A DNA stretch of 64,000 nucleotides from positions 6,696,001 to 6,760,000 of the forward strand of contig CAVNZM010000007.1 in NCBI GenBank assembly GCA_963693365.1, written 5' to 3'. The notes beneath the pieces were generated by a model. The model saw only the letters and a list, made by a program, of their open reading frames with translations. It did no database searches and was not told where the DNA came from. The position numbers and the translations under genes are program-made. The DNA comes from Amoebidium appalachense (lineage: Eukaryota; Ichthyosporea). Positions 1 through 30,649 of the stretch are shown here, one piece after another. Every line of letters starts with the position of its first letter. Position 1 is the stretch's first letter.

Positions 1-315
1 GAAGAAAAACATCGCAGCTAAGTTAGGCAGGAGATTACCAGAATAGGTTTCAGTTTCTGGTTTACACAGCTCTGAGAACAAGCGACAGTTATTTGTGGTT
101 AGGAACAGGGCATATAGGTCGTGAATGGAGATCGGGTAGCCGACCAGGAAAGCGTGAGCTGTGATATTAGATTGACAGCGAAGTGCAACGTAGTTGAGAT
201 GACGTTATTTTGCACCAAAGAAAAGAGTTTAGACGGTTTGGTACTGGTATAAGCCTGTAAATTAGAGCATCAATCGTAGAAGGCAACGTGGTCTGATCTA
301 CAGCGCAAGGGCAAC
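1..315 (+). other. Upstream region and probable 5' leader of the FOXK gene
   Basis: This stretch lies directly before the first in-frame ATG of the FOXK model. I see no convincing ORF, TATA box or RNA gene in it. Several AG and GT dinucleotides would permit an upstream 5'UTR intron, but none stands out, so the transcription start is unknown. Confidence 0.35.
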
Positions 316-7700
<7,385 letters not shown>

Positions 7701-8945
7701 CTGATTTTCTTCAACATTTTTAGCAAAAACCCCAGCCAGGACCCCCTCTGTTGCGTAATTTTCTCACCGGTATCCATGCCCGTCCGGAATATGGACATCC
7801 AGATATATACCTGCGCCCAATCAAAACACGTCTTGGCCGCGGTGAGCGCTGTGTGGGATTCGATTTGCTACGATGACGGGGAGCATGATTTGGTGGTGAT
7901 TTGGGAGCCCATGATAGGTGTATGAATTTACTTGTCATGCTTCCTAAATGCAAACTTCCTTGGTGTCACCAATCGAATTGTGAGATCTTTTGTAGCTGAT
8001 TGCACCCATTAGACACCTTTTCTGTTGGCGCAAATCTCTGCTTCGTGACGTTAAACCAACCAGAGATTGAGATGGAAGCCTGTAGGTGGTGGCACTCGTA
8101 ACTTGATATTTGTAAATATTAATTTCATGGTATTTAGCAGGGAAACAGTAGATTTGAGAGAGATGCTTTTTCTATCAAAAATTTTCCTTTCCACCCTCTA
8201 TAGCCCTTAGGTCTTTGTGTGGGCTTTTGCCGTGTTTAAATGATTCTTTACTAGCATATTTAGAAGGCTGAAAGCCTAGATATTAGTCCAATTCTAGATG
8301 TTCATGTTCTGACAGACAGTAGTTTTATTGATAGCATGACATCATCTTAGCGCCTTGCCCTTTATAAACCTCTGTGTACGTAGCAAAACAAAACATGACT
8401 GATGCACAGTTTAAATTTTGTAGCAAATGACCCATAATATGAGCTTGAAACTTCGAACAAAAGGGAACAATCCCCGTGTCAGAGACTGTGTGTTTGAGAA
8501 CACGACGTCATCAATCCACATTTTAGCTTTATTTTCCACACATGCACACGCACACGTACACGGCACACGTTCTAGTGTTTGAAAACGCGTTGATCCACAA
8601 TATGCATGCATACACAATGCATGCGCATACCGTGGGAGGATGGGCTCTGCTTGTTATACACACCCTATATTGCTACTTTTTTTTTTTTTTTGGTTTTATA
8701 AAAACTTTTGTACGTGTGGTTTGCACTCTGCATTATGTTCTTCCGTTACGGTTATGAATGTGCAATTCAGGTTCTCTTTTGAATTAGCACATTCTACCCC
8801 TCCCCCCCCCCCCCCCCCCCCCCCCCCTCCTCTCTCTCTCCCCCGCTCCCCCTGCGGATGTCATTGCCACACTGTGTGCTGGGGCATTATAAAGTCCTAT
8901 GTTTTTGGTTGTTTTATATATATAAACTTTTTTTTGGGGGGGGGG
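7701..8945 (+). other. FOXK 3' flank / probable 3'UTR
   Basis: Follows the FOXK stop codon. AT-rich unique sequence with no coding ORF that I can support and no clear AATAAA close to the stop. It ends in C-tracts near 8801-8826 before the RT relic. Confidence 0.4.
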
Positions 8946-9215
8946 GTGCCAAAACGTCCCGCCAAACCTTCTTTTCAACCTGTATATTGACGATTTGGCG
9001 GACTCCCTTTCTGCGGCACAAATGGACGGGGGGTTGCCCTCCCAGGCGCCCCCCGCCGGCCCTCTTTTCCACCGACGATATTAATATTGTGCTTATGTCA
9101 TCCGATCCTATCGAATTACGGCAATATATACGTGTGGTTGAACACTGGTGCCAGTGTAATGATATGAAGGATTACGTCAAAAAGTGTGCCATGGATGCAT
9201 GTCAGCCTAGGTGAA
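8946..9215 (+). pseudogene. LINE reverse-transcriptase relic
   Basis: One frame reads LLFNLYIDDLADSL, the segment after the QG motif in non-LTR reverse transcriptases. After a frameshift another frame reads FSTDDINIVLMSSD, where the catalytic (F/Y)xDD box is still visible, followed by a helix with VEHWCQCNDMK and VKKCAMDA. The same motif order occurs in the LINE RT at 38838-39497, so this is a fragment of a related element. It is frameshifted, lacks the rest of the domain and is not expected to be functional. Confidence 0.65.
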
Positions 9216-10592
9216 TTCGATTGTTTAACTCCAGTGTACAGGACTGGTCTGAAGGCTTAAGAAAACAACGAGGAAATGGGGTCCAGTGGAGGTGGTGGTG
9301 GTGTTCTGTGTGTGTGTGTACACGTGCACGTATGTGTGTGGTTTTTTTGGGGGGGGGAGTGTTGGTGGTTGTGGTGGCGGTGGTCACCGTGGTGGTGGTG
9401 TGTGTGTCTGGTGTGTGTGTGTGTGTGTGTTGGGGGGGGAGGGGGGGATAAAAAAATAAAACTGCTCGCGGGTCACTGTTTTTCGTCACTGTATTTGTAA
9501 CGGGCCGCTCATATTTATATAACTACTTTAAGTACACGTGTTCATTATCATATACGATAGCCAAATATAGAAATTTTTGGCGTCAAAGTTCTTGGGGCTA
9601 AAAAAACGTTTAAAAAAGGGGAAATAATTTGGCCCCAAATTTACCTTGCCATTTTTAGCGAATGTATTTTTTATTCATGAATTCTAGTGTTTCAGTGAGT
9701 GCACGTGCCTGCCTCAGGCTGATCATGACAATTGCAACACACCATTCCTACATGGATATCAACCAAAAGAAAATAGTCTCTACTGTGGTGGTCTCCTAAA
9801 TAAACCTTGTGCGGCATGCGCATACATGGTATTACAGTGACGCATGTGCATATTATTGTTCTGTACACCGGAGTGTGGTGCACGTGGCTGTTTCGTGCAT
9901 ATGTTACAATAGCAGCACGATCTCCCTAAACTCCATGTTTACACATCCCTCACCCTGGCTCTGCCTTGTCGGTGCTCCAAAACACACACACAAATCCCCC
10001 TAGACTCAGTGCCTGCACATGGTCGCATTCACGTGCAGGTCACGTGACACATGCAATGCCATACTGCCGTCTAGAGCAACAACCACGACAGCATGTATAC
10101 ATACCGGCAGCACGAAATATACTTATCGGCAGCCCACTGAACTCGCCTATTTTCTTTTTTCTCATGCATGACCCCGCTTTTTTGTGAAATCACCCTTTTT
10201 GGCCTCCCGGTAGTGGATTTTGCAGGATTTGACTTCTTTGGGGTCCAAAAACCTCAAATTTTCCCCGGCAGCGGGGCCGGGGAGGGAGAATTCAAAACTT
10301 GCCCGCTCCTGATATGGTACGTACACCATTCTAGAATCTAATATGGAATTCTATATATATTATATGCAGAGACAGAGCAAATTCCCTATGTCATGGATGC
10401 GTGTACACAGAGATAATCCACTTGTTACATGCATCCTGCTTGAATTTGACGTAACCTACGCAACCACTAGAGTATACATTTATAAGCCAAATAGTAATAA
10501 GCATCGCATAAAACAAGTAACACAGAAGTACTAAGGCACTAAGACACGTACGTGAATCGTTCTACAATCAGTTCCTAGCATCCCATCCCCCC

Positions 10593-10623
<31 letters not shown>

Positions 10624-10877
10624 AGCGTCTAAGCAAGATGCCCGCACGCCAAAATGTCAAAGTGTCCCTGTGTCTTAAGTTCCCCTTTACATCTACAGGC
10701 ACATATATCCTAATTTACACACAGGTTGGATATAACAAAATTCCACATATATCCATGTGCCTTCGATCACAGGCAGCGACATCCCCGTGGCTTGGATAGC
10801 GAAGAGTTCGATGAGAAAAACCATGCCATGATGGAAAATGGCTATATTTGAGTCAAAGAAATATTAAGTTTTTCCAA
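9216..10877. other. Intergenic region between FOXK and the convergent PDZ gene
   Basis: Holds a GT/GGT-rich stretch (9290-9450), AT-rich unique sequence and a C-tract followed by A's at about 10588-10624. No supportable gene; it should contain the 3'UTRs of two convergent genes. Confidence 0.4.
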
Positions 10878-22144
<11,267 letters not shown>

Positions 22145-22464
22145 GGTCACAAGAGCAAGTGGAACCCACAGAAATTAGTTACAAAAAAAACTATAGTTTG
22201 CAAAAAAAATTCTAGTCCTGTTCTTTCCTGCCCACGTCTTGGCACGATGACGATCTAGATGACACACGCTGGGGATAAAAATTGGCCCAGGCTTGAGGCC
22301 GGGCGAGTAGTGCTGACTCGGCGCCACGCATGATATTTCAGGTTATGCAACCTCAACCAAAAAAAAATAAAAAAATACAAATTACTGCCTACATAAAACA
22401 TGATGAGCAATAGTTATCATAAAACCTTTGTAAACCATATAAACGGCAGTTATATGACCTTACG
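22145..22464. other. 5' flank of the PDZ gene
   Basis: Contains the presumed promoter and 5'UTR for the minus-strand gene. A 5'UTR intron is possible. No motif is distinctive enough to call a start site. Confidence 0.35.
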
Positions 22465-23021
22465 CCGTATACATTGGTTCGATTCGTGTGAAAAGCCAGA
22501 TTGCCAGATTGCCAGAATGCCAGAATTTTGATGGCATTCCAGAAAGGCTAGATTTCGGTCCGGTTCTTGTAGAGCTAAAATCTAGCTTTTTGGGTCAAGA
22601 AGGCACTTGCCATTTTGCGCGGTAATAGAATATCTTGGCTTGTCTTAATGAACAATAATAGTTTTGAAATATTATTTAAATAATTTTTATTTTGTTAAAT
22701 GGGCATTTATTACCAAGTTTTATGCATTTTTGAAAAGCTATACTAATAAGGCAAAACGCCTAGGATTGGATACGAACTTTATATGGTGCTGGCGTGGCCA
22801 ATCGTAAGGCGCAGGGTCAATCTGGCAATCTGGAAAGGGGGGGGGGGGGGTCGCCAGATTCTGGAATCTGGAAGAGGGGTCAAATTGAATCTGGCATTAA
22901 AATTTTGTTTAAAATTTACGTTCCGATTCGATTGATCGACGAATAACCATTTTTGGCGAGGCGGTTTTTAATCTGGCAATCTGGCAATCTGGCTTTTGAC
23001 ACGAATCGAACCATTGTACGG
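22465..23021. mobile_element. MITE-like foldback element with long terminal inverted repeats
   Basis: The left end (from 22465) reads GGTTCGATTCGTG then AAAAGCCAGATTGCC repeated; the right end (to 23021) is its near-exact reverse complement, with imperfect pairing extending into CCGTATACATT/CCGTACAAT at the tips. The inverted repeats are about 45-50 bp. The roughly 450-bp interior has further copies of the CCAGATT/AATCTGG word and a G-tract but no ORF. Family is not recognisable and a target duplication is not clear. It fits a non-autonomous DNA transposon. Confidence 0.6.
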
Positions 23022-25180
23022 GGCTGTGCTTTCGCTATGCCGCGAGTAACCACGAGTACTCACAGATTGAGACTATAGACCAATTTAGATTTACTAATTA
23101 AGAACTCAATGTGTTTGCTTCGCTCTGGGGAGATCCAGCCAGCCGAACTGGCGAAATGAAGGGCTGAGTGGCTTATAATGCTTAAAATCAATAATTGACT
23201 AGAAAAGGGGTTTTTCTCCATAAATGAAATACTTGATAAACAAAGCGACAAGCAATTCTTGTATAAGCAATATGAGGTGTCCGGCGCCTATTTTGTAGCG
23301 AAAACAGGCAAAAACCATAATTTCATCATAGACGATTGACCTCGAGGCAAGGTGGTAAGGGGCTACGCAAGACGGGTTTTGATGATTTTAGCAATGTAGG
23401 CGTTGTCGGAGCACCCCGATTTCTTATATCATTTTTGCGCACATTTTTATTTTCTAAGACTTTTCTTATCGACGAAAACCAACTTTCTAAGTAAAATCGG
23501 GGCCTAACTGCTTTTGAGAGGCTGTCGGTCTGAGATTTTGGCCTGTCACCGCCTGAGCGGCCCTTACCTTGGCCCTTACTTTTGGCGCAACCAATCACAA
23601 GATTCGAATTGTTCGAGTGAGCCATATAAGGTTAGGCAGAATTTGAAAAAAATCATTTCTAAACCGGTCGATATCGATCGCGATCGCGACCAATAGCACC
23701 GTGTTATCACGCAGGGCTGTAATAGGTGACCAATATTTATCCTTCGCGAATCAGTACTCATGTATGAACATTGTTGGTGATGAGTTCCAAAAATAGAAAA
23801 TCTGTTCTGCTTATTACCATCGGCTTACATGGCTAAAATACATCAACCCAACATGGTAAATGGATAACGTATTTTGCTGAATGGTTCCGTTTTGGCCTCT
23901 CAATCGTTTCCATGTCTAGAGCGTACGAGGTCACATTATAATTCCAGACCCTGAATGGAATGCTAAGGTTTGTAACCAATAGGGTCAGGTCCTCGCCCCA
24001 CACCTCCGGGGGTGACCTCCCCCGGGGGTCCCCCCGCCCGGGGACTCGGCGGGGAGAGCAGCTGGGGCGGTCTGGTCTGGTCAGCTCGGACCAGCCCGGC
24101 CGAAAAACGTTTGGGTTAGGGCTGACGAGACCAGCCCGAAAAGTAAACGGGTTGAGCTAGGGGTGTTTGGGCTGGGACCCTCCTGTGACCCTCCTTTAAA
24201 TACTAGTTACAAGCGTGTAGTACCCCCCAAAAGGACCAAAATCTCTCTGAAGCCCACTTTTTCTACATGCTATTTGCGCAAACAAACCTGCCATATATGG
24301 TAGTTCAGCCGGCCCAATTCCCAACGGCAGCCCGAAAAAGTTGCGGCTTGGGCTGACCTAGCCCGGACCGGCCCAAAATCAAGCGTCCTTACCAGAGGGG
24401 CAAGCCGAGACCCGAGTTTCGGGACGAGTGGCCGAGTTCTGGCCAGAGGCGAAGCTGTCCGAGGCCCAGAACTCGGGACACGAGGCCCGAAACGAGGTCG
24501 AGGGGAAGCCCCGAGGGCAAGGGGACGCGGTTTGTACGTGAGAACTCGCTTAATTCACTGTATTCTTGATGATTAAATTGATAATAATTTTTTCTTCTTT
24601 TGCTCCAAATGATTCGTTGTTATTTCTTTTCACCTTTTTCTTCTCAATATCTTTTTTTTCAATTTATTATGATGCTTGTATATCGGAGTAAACTTACACC
24701 GATACATTTTTTCTGGAGGCACATTCTCCAATCAGAATCAACAATTTACTAAATGATTCCCACCGATTGGGTTGTTTTAGCTGCCGCCAGGGTGTACAAT
24801 TATTGAACGTTTTCGCACCCATTTTGCGGCCCGAATAGAGGCTGGCAACCACTGTATAAAAAAATGCTTAATATTCATATTTAGTTTTATTAATTACTTC
24901 TCATCGTATAATTAAGGTTACTATAATAGCAACTTTAATAAATTACACAAATTGTGTCCTTGCTATCATGACAGCTTCTGATGAAATGTGAAAGAATTTT
25001 GCATGCCTTATGATGGCATAATGATGCTAGTGAACAATTGGCCGATAGTAGAAAGCTATCACGCGATTGGTGAATGGGCTTCATGTGGCTTGCAGCCCAC
25101 AGGTATATAAAGACCCGTGGCGCATCGGTTTTCAGATTTTTTGGATTGCTTGGCTCAACTTTTTTCCCCAATAAATTTTC
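23022..25180. other. Non-coding region with GC-rich foldback segments
   Basis: AT-rich unique DNA surrounds a GC-rich block at about 23990-24540. The block repeats AGCCCGG/CCAGCCCG words and contains an inverted pair, CCGAGTTCTGG near 24432 and CCAGAACTCGG near 24464, plus the palindrome CCCGAGTTTCGGG near 24410. A self-complementary CGATCGCGATCG word lies near 23676. No ORF with coding character. Confidence 0.4.
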
Positions 25181-25271
25181 GGCTAGGTACCCCAGAACCG
25201 GGCTACTAAGGTGGAAACCCGCACGATTAGCGGGTTTCCACCCTAGTAGCCCGGTTCTGGGGTACCTAGCC
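25181..25271. repeat. Near-perfect inverted repeat (42-nt arms, 7-nt loop)
   Basis: Arms 25181-25222 and 25230-25271 begin GGCTAGGTACCCCAGAACCG and pair with only one or two mismatches around a 7-base loop. Such a structure could be a small foldback transposon remnant, a transcribed hairpin or a recombination product. No protein is encoded. Confidence 0.85.
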
Positions 25272-25982
25272 TGCACAGAACTGAAGTTCAGCCTGTACCT
25301 CGGAATACTGTAACTCAACCCCCAAGCGTACAAACCTGCAGCCCCAGCTCTGCCGGTGGCGCGCGGCGGCGGCCCGGGCCGGCCCAGCTCGAGCTCCCGG
25401 GCCCCCACTACACCCAGTACACTTCTACCAGCTCCTAACTGTCATATCACGACCTAGCGTGTATACGAACGACTCTAACTAACGTTAACTGCACGCTTCT
25501 TGAAACTGTGTAGACGTATGAACTTTTCTTTGAGTTGGGTGGGAGACGAACAAACGTGCTCTCAGAAGAACTTCGAATGCCCGCCACCCTGCGAGACACT
25601 TTACAGACATAGACACGCGGCCCACTGGCCAGACAAATACCACAGTCACGGTGACATTCAGCCAATCACAACACCCCCGCCCCCACGGGCTACACACACT
25701 CCACACCATTGGCTACCGCCACCTCAGACACCCCTACAGCACTACAACACGCCGCGTACACACCTTTACTCACAATACATATAAGCATACACACACGCGA
25801 GCAGGCAACATGGGTCTCGCCAAGCACACAGCAAGAAGCAATACAACATATAACATGAAGAGTACGTAGAGGCATGGAGTATGCACGCGCGCACCAAACT
25901 ATCAGCCGCCGCTGCAATTATTCAGATTCTCCCCATACCTCTGAACGATCTCGCCATATACTCCACATAAACCCCGGTATCA
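25272..25982. other. Non-coding flank beyond the LINE 3' end
   Basis: No coding exon I can support. Some CA-containing unique sequence; ends at the T-rich stretch that marks the LINE tail. Confidence 0.4.
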
Positions 25983-26164
25983 CTTTTTTTCTTTTCTTTT
26001 GACTGGATTTATTCGACGGAAAGATATGCAACTTGAAGTATGCACGGCATACTGAGAGAAGACAATAAAAACTTCACAAGTTATCCGGTAACAAGTGCAT
26101 ACTGAGATACCTGAACACTGGGAATCATATAAATACTCAATGTGACAACCAACAGACTTCAACA
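25983..26164 (-). pseudogene. LINE ORF2 C-terminal end and A-rich 3' tail
   Basis: The frame continues from the segment at 38119-38200 across the LTR-element insertion. It is Cys/His-containing (SVGCHIEYLYDSQC) as in many LINE ORF2 C-termini, and ends in an A-rich tail. Confidence 0.6.
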
Positions 26165-26169
26165 AAAAG
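26165..26169. repeat. Target site duplication AAAAG, left copy
   Basis: Identical to 38114-38118; the pair flanks the TG...CA-ended LTR element exactly. Confidence 0.85.
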
Positions 26170-26886
26170 TGTCGTATCCTAATGTATGTGTACTAGAGAC
26201 GCGGCACTCTACTAAGTGTACACACACGAAAAGGAACGAACGTGTACAGAAAAACGGTAAAGTTTATTAAGACCAGGCTCCGACGGGCAAACTTAGATCC
26301 GTACGGATTGAGTCTAAGTTTCGACTGAGGCCATCAAGGCCGTGCCCTACAAGATCATCATCACCTGGCCCCCTACGATGCCACATTCCATTAACATTCC
26401 GATCTACTTTTATCGTGCGCCTGCACGAGCTAAGTCGATCTACTCAACTAATATATTTATCCATGTCTCACCCCTCTCCCTTCCCCTAGTGGCACCGCAG
26501 AGTCTAATTCTACATTTCATACTATCTCCCTCCCCCCCTCCCTCCCCCCTTTCCTCTGTCATCGAAATATATAAATACGTTTGGCAGCATACACTATCAG
26601 AACTTGCCAATATTTACAAAAGGGCTTCTGCCCGAACAATCACATTCCTAAGTCCTCCTACGATCTATCCTACACACTAATTAGAATTCTATTGGTCGGC
26701 TGTCCCAGCTGACGTGGTCCTGCCCTGCGCCGGCAGAGGCAAGATGATGCACGCAGCTGCACAGCTATCTTGAGGCCCCGGACTTGATCTTGATGATCTG
26801 TGACCCGGCCCCCCCCCCCCCCCCCCCCCCCCCCGATCTCGATCGTAGACTTAGGCTAATCTGCTGAGACGGATTAGTATATGTCA
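26170..26886 (-). repeat. 3' LTR of the chromovirus
   Basis: 717-bp direct repeat of 37397-38113. In sense orientation it is preceded by a G-rich polypurine stretch ending GGGGGGGGGAGT (26887-26898). Confidence 0.95.
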
Positions 26887-27157
26887 ACTCCCCCCCCCGG
26901 CCCCCGGAAAAGCTGAGTCCCACCTCAGTCACATTACATCTAACACCCCCTAAAAAGACATAGACTAATCAGTCTCCTAAAAAAAAATTAAATTAAATAA
27001 AGTTACGAAGAAAAATAATAAATTAATCTACACCATAAGCTTGATACCTACGGAGACACCTATGATAATATATTAAATTCCTACGACTACGTTCACACTC
27101 CTCCTCGGTCTCCTCCCCCCCCCTCCCCCTCCCCCCGTGTGTCTACGTGTATTTGCA
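26887..27157 (-). other. Chromovirus 3' non-coding region with polypurine tract
   Basis: Lies between the integrase stop and the 3' LTR. The purine-only run adjoining the LTR is where plus-strand priming would occur in this class. Confidence 0.6.
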
Positions 27158-29308
27158 TCACTCCCCCCCCCCGGCCCCCTCCCCCATCGACTTTTTCACA
27201 CCACGATTAAACTGAGGAATAACTCTCTTTGGCCTAGAGGGAGCACTAGGCAACTCCCTCTGCACTAATCTAGCCTCATAAGCACGAATAGAAAACGGGC
27301 AATCCAAATGAAACTCAGGCAACCACTGATCTTCCTGATAACCTCCCTCAAAACGAATTAAATAATAATTTACCTTACCTTCCTTACCTTCGATAACCTT
27401 TTTATCCATAATTTTAACTACTGCAGCCTCCGATACATCCACCGACCCGTCATAGTCGGGGGTGAATGCATCTAACACTCGACGGCCCTCCGGCCGTTTA
27501 ACCCTAAGGGCCCTATCATAATATTCCTTTATATCATCTACATTATAAAATCTAACATCACTCTCATTATCTAACCTCTGCACCTTATATTCCGTCGGAC
27601 CTAACCTAGCCACTATTTTATACGGGCCAATGAAAAGAGGCAACCATTTCTTACCATACTTACGAAGACCTTCACCTTCACCCTTACCTTCCTGCTCCTG
27701 CTTATATCTCTTTTTCCTAGTATGATCCCTAATTAATACTAAAGTACCCTCGGCAAATTCACGTAACGGACGTGTGGACACGTCTGCACGTGTCTGTGCC
27801 TGCTGTGTACGGGCCAGAGCTGCATCACGTGCAGCCCGGGCCCGGGTTAGTAGCTGCTCCCGGAACTCAGTCCAGTGGGGATAAGTTAGTCGGTCAGCCC
27901 CCCCCATCGGCAAAAGTGCCGTATCTAACAAACTAATAGCCTCCTGCCCATAGACCAAATAAAACGGAGAAAAACCAGTCACAGCATGAGGGGTAGAATT
28001 ATATGAATGAGCAATAAACCTAGACATATGATCCCAATCATTAGCCTCCACATCCACCATTTTGCCAAAGGACTTCTGAAACACTGCATGCACACGTTCA
28101 GAGATGGCATTTGCTTGAGGGTGATATGCAGACGTAGTGATATGAGCTACCCTTAAAATTTTACACACCTCCGACACCAACTGATTTAAAAACACACGAC
28201 TCCTATCCGTTAACAAAACACGAGGACAACCAAACCTAAGACAAATTTCATCCACAAAAATACGAGCAAACAAAACGGCATTAGCAGTGGGGAGAGGAAA
28301 AACTTCAACCCAGCGAGTGGCCACATCGGTGACGGTAACAAGAACAGTGTTACCCTCAACCGTAGAATTAAAAGGACCGACCACATCCACTGCTACCCTT
28401 TCAAACATACGAACATTAAAATCCCTAATAAACGACGGGCGGGAACGAGAGTGGGGACTCTCATTCCTTTCCTGACAATGCATGCATGACAACACATAAT
28501 CCCTCACCTCCCTACTCATACCCGGCCAAAAATACGAACGATTAACACGAAGCAACGTCCTATTTACACCTAAATGACCAGCCATGGGATGCTCATGCAC
28601 CATATGCAAAACCTCAGGCACAAGTGCCGTCGGGACCCAAACTCGGTGTCCGTCTGGCCCAGAACAATGATAAACTAAATCCTGCTCTACCTGACACATT
28701 TTTGCTAACTTAGCTACCTTAATCATCTGCCTTTTATTTTTAAATTTAATCGAATCAACCGGCCCCTTTAAATAATTCTTAACCAGACCAATCAACACAT
28801 CTTCCTCCTGAGCTAAGATCAAAGCCGTAGGTGCTAAGGCAGGGGCCGAGCCATGAGACTCGGTCCCGACCTCAGACACTGACAAATACCTCCCCCCCCC
28901 TCTCCTACACTTATAAGCAAGCAACCCCGGAACCCAAGAAGACACATCCACAGACACAGCATCTATTCCTTTCTGCTCACTCTCCCCCCCTTCCCCCCTC
29001 CCCCCCCCGTCTCTCACTATCCCCCCCTCCCCCTCCTTCTCTTCTTCAAACAAAATATAAGCAGCACGAGAGAGAGCATCACAGTCAACCATTGTTTCAC
29101 CCTTGGCATAAAACAATTTATAGGAGAACTCACCGAGAGCCGCGGCCCACTTCTGCATCCTCTCGTTGACCAGACGAGTGGTGCCGGCCATGGCTAGGCA
29201 GGGCTTGTGGTCGGAGTAGACCTCAAACGTCCTGCCTGCGAGTATATACCTCCATGCCTGTGAGACTGCCCAAAAGATAGCATGGGACTCTCTCTCTGGA
29301 TTGCTATA
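27158..29308 (-). pseudogene. Chromovirus pol: end of RNase H, integrase and chromodomain
   Basis: An open frame continuing the RT frame after a TAG at 29309-29311. It begins with the rest of RNase H (FEVYSDHKPCLAM; DCDALSR), then integrase: HHCC zinc finger (HEHPMAGHLGV with SCMHC), catalytic core Asp in AVDVVGPF, Asp in LLTDRSRVF and Glu in NAISERVHAVF, and the GPY/F module (LFIGPYKIVARLG). The C-terminus is a chromodomain (VVKIMDKKV, YYLIRFEGGYQEDQWLPEFHL), which in chromoviruses is associated with integration into particular chromatin. From the first internal Met (29191) it reads 677 residues. Integrase motifs look intact; this part cannot be made as one protein with RT without passing the stop codon. 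Confidence 0.85.
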
Positions 29309-30649
29309 CTATCTACGTTCACTTTTACTAAATGAACGACTAGCATAAGCAATCACTCTATCCTGCCCCTCCTGCACTTGATATAACACGGCCCCCTCAG
29401 CAACCTTACTTGCATCACACCGAACTTTAAACATTCCCCCCCCGGCCGAAAAATCAGGATGAACAAGCATACTCGAAGACTGCAAAGCTAACTTAAGCTT
29501 TTCGAAAGCAGAAACAGCATCAACATTCCAATCTATTCTATTCTTCTTCTCCCCCCCCGTCTGACTAGTTAACGGCAAAGCAAGCATACTATAATCCTTA
29601 ATATAACGACGAAGATAATTAGTTAAACCTAAAAATTGCCTTAGTTGAGTGACAGTCTGAGGACGGGGCCACTCAACTATGGCCCGGATTTTCTCCGGAT
29701 CAGGGGCAAGACCATTACAAGACACAATATGACCTAAAAACTTAACCTCCGGCACACCAATCACAGTCTTGCTACCGCTAATACGAAGACCAGACTCACC
29801 CAAAGCTAAAAATACTTTTTCACAATTATTAACTAACTCCTCAAATGACCTACCTTTAATTAAAACATCATCCAAATAAGGGTGGCATACATCCAAATGA
29901 GGGTGGAGAATTTTATACATTACCCGGCACAACATAGCTGGAGAGGAGAGCAAACCCATCGGCACCACCTTGTACTGGAACAGCTGGTCACCCAGTGCAA
30001 AGGCAGTCTTCTCCTCGCTGCTCTCCTCCAACCGTATCTGCCAAAAAGCTGCTTTTAAATCAAGTTTAGCAAAGTGAGTATAGCCGTGCAGCTGTGAAAG
30101 CTGCTCGTCTATTTTAGGGAGAGGCCATTGGTCTGCCTTAGTGATCCGATTCAGAGCCCTGTAATCGTTCACTAGACGCCAAGACCCGTCGGGCTTCTTA
30201 ACCAATAGCACCGGACTTCTCCACGGACTCGAACTATGCTCCACATGACCCTTTTTTAACATATCACTCACTATTATTAGCGCATCCGACAATTTATACT
30301 GCTCCATTCTATAGCTAGGCATCACTACCGGCCTATTATCACCTGTGTCGATCTGCATTTCAAACCCTTTAACGAAGCCTACTTCGTTATCATCGGCCAG
30401 AAATGCAAACCGAGTCCTATCAAATAACTTAGCTAGCAATTTTTTCTGTTCTACCGTCCAATCCCCCTCCTTCATACCAAACGGCAATACTAACTCCAGG
30501 TTACCCCCATCACAAGTGGATGCATCCTTATTCACCGGAGTGCCACTTAACATTTCACCTCCTGTATTACATCGGTGCTGCGCGGGGTGAGGTGGAGGTA
30601 CCTCCGGATATAGGCGGTCACCCTTAGCACCCCCCTCCCCCCGGCACAC
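29309..30649 (-). pseudogene. Chromovirus pol: reverse transcriptase and start of RNase H
   Basis: Ty3/gypsy RT motifs are in order: VLLVKKPDGSWRLVNDYRAL, PLPKIDEQLSQL, FAKLDLKAAFWQIRL, MGLLSSPAMLCRVM, and the catalytic box CHPYLDDVLI (YxDD form), then VKFLGHIVS and LRQFLGLTNYLRRYI. RNase H starts at VRCDASKVAEGAVLYQ. The frame ends at TAG (29309-29311), yet the same frame continues coding for RNase H immediately after it, so this is a nonsense change inside RNase H. The upstream protease lies in a different frame, overlapping by about 26 bases at a G-rich run. Confidence 0.85.

Noticed and set aside
23640-23700. CGATCGCGATCG palindrome as a possible binding site or origin
   Set aside because: Short palindrome with no supporting context.
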